Source: CAYMTN01 sp964393335 (GTDB taxonomy: Bacteria > Chloroflexota > Anaerolineae > Aggregatilineales > Aggregatilineaceae). Taken from it: a stretch of DNA of 21,820 nt. The translations under genes and the position numbers were made by a program. The notes under the pieces are model-generated. The model searched no databases. It was given only the letters and a program-made list of their open reading frames with translations, and was not told the origin of the DNA. How positions within the stretch are numbered: the first letter of the stretch is position 1; each line of letters starts with the position of its first letter. Below, in pieces: positions 21,619 to 21,820 of this stretch. The stretch spans positions 1-21,820 of the forward strand of contig CAYMTN010000073.1 of assembly GCA_964393335.1 (NCBI GenBank). Direction: 5' to 3'.

Positions 21619-21820
21619 CAAGCCCCCCCCCGCCGTTAGCCGACAGCAGGTCCGGCGCGCGGAACTGCATCGCGTACAGCCGCGCGTACAGGCCGCCGCG
21701 CTGCATCAACGCCTCGTGCGTGCCGAGTTCGACAATGCGCCCGCCCTCCAGCACGGCGATGCGATGCGCGATTCGGACCGTGCTCAGCCGGTGGGCGATG
21801 ATCACGGTCGTGCGGCCCTG
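21590..21820 (-). CDS. ABC exporter (MsbA/LmrA-type) ATPase domain, C-terminal fragment
   Basis: The last 76 residues of a gene entering from the right edge. VIIAHRLSTVRIAHRIAVLE contains the switch-loop His of ABC exporters, and GGRIVELGTHEALMQRGGLYARLYAMQF is the typical end of half-size multidrug/lipid exporters in which membrane and ATPase domains are fused. The expected Walker and signature motifs lie outside the window. The last 20 codons cross a run of nine G (nine C on the plus strand, 21623-21631) and continue antisense into the acetyltransferase 3' end. A one-base change in that run would alter the C terminus, so the exact end is uncertain. Confidence 0.88.
   Translation of the reverse strand, partial: QGRTTVIIAHRLSTVRIAHRIAVLEGGRIVELGTHEALMQRGGLYARLYAMQFRAPDLLSANGGGGLVSYPVKRSV

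Overview
The window is GC-rich DNA from a bacterium. Gene content suggests a Chloroflexota (Anaerolineae-like) genome or metagenome scaffold: PMT-like membrane glycosyltransferases with long extracytoplasmic tails, tandem M29 aminopeptidases, a PASTA-less Ser/Thr kinase, a YhhN protein, and many short intergenic repeats. This taxonomic call is inference; there is no rRNA or other marker gene here. A run of exactly 100 N at 1431-1530 is a scaffold gap, so its true size is unknown.

Left part (1-5640, all minus strand): the N-terminal 385 residues of a membrane-anchored Ser/Thr protein kinase that leaves the window on the left; the scaffold gap, set among heptamer repeats; a YhhN/TMEM86-like membrane protein with a nucleotidyltransferase-fold protein upstream; a YdcF/SanA (DUF218) membrane protein directly downstream of a UDP-glucuronate-4-epimerase-like SDR enzyme; and a small membrane-anchored protein of unknown function with a Cys-rich helix.

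Middle (5938-11972): a plus-strand pair made of a PMT/GT39-like membrane glycosyltransferase and a secreted beta-rich protein ending at an intrinsic terminator. It converges on a second GT-C-type membrane glycosyltransferase (minus strand) with a duplicated beta domain at its C terminus. With the epimerase and YdcF protein, this looks like a cell-surface glycan neighbourhood.

Peptidase block (12294-15825): three complete, tandem, same-strand paralogues of the M29 aminopeptidase family. Copy 1 has its own terminator. Copies 2 and 3 form an operon behind a good sigma70-like promoter. All keep the Glu/Glu/His/His/Asp metal-ligand pattern, but copies 2 and 3 lack the tyrosine that copy 1 has seven residues after the first ligand His. 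The block is bracketed by inverted copies of a roughly 120-bp palindromic repeat.

Right part (16215-21820): a two-helix mini membrane protein (minus); a DrrAB-like ABC-2 exporter operon (plus); a 567-residue secreted protein (minus) with a Pro/Gly-rich stretch and an 80-residue segment that is about 28% tyrosine; a GNAT acetyltransferase (plus); and the C-terminal 76 residues of an ABC exporter (minus) entering from the right edge.

Intergenic spaces hold several kinds of short repeat: heptamer tandem arrays at five loci, two 69-70-bp copies of a palindromic element ending in AGCCTCACCCCT, copies of the related 120-bp element, and two unrelated palindromic elements. I see no defence system, CRISPR array, tRNA, rRNA or transposase gene. 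The observations I rate highest are the tyrosine-rich secreted protein and the repeat-bracketed M29 triplet.
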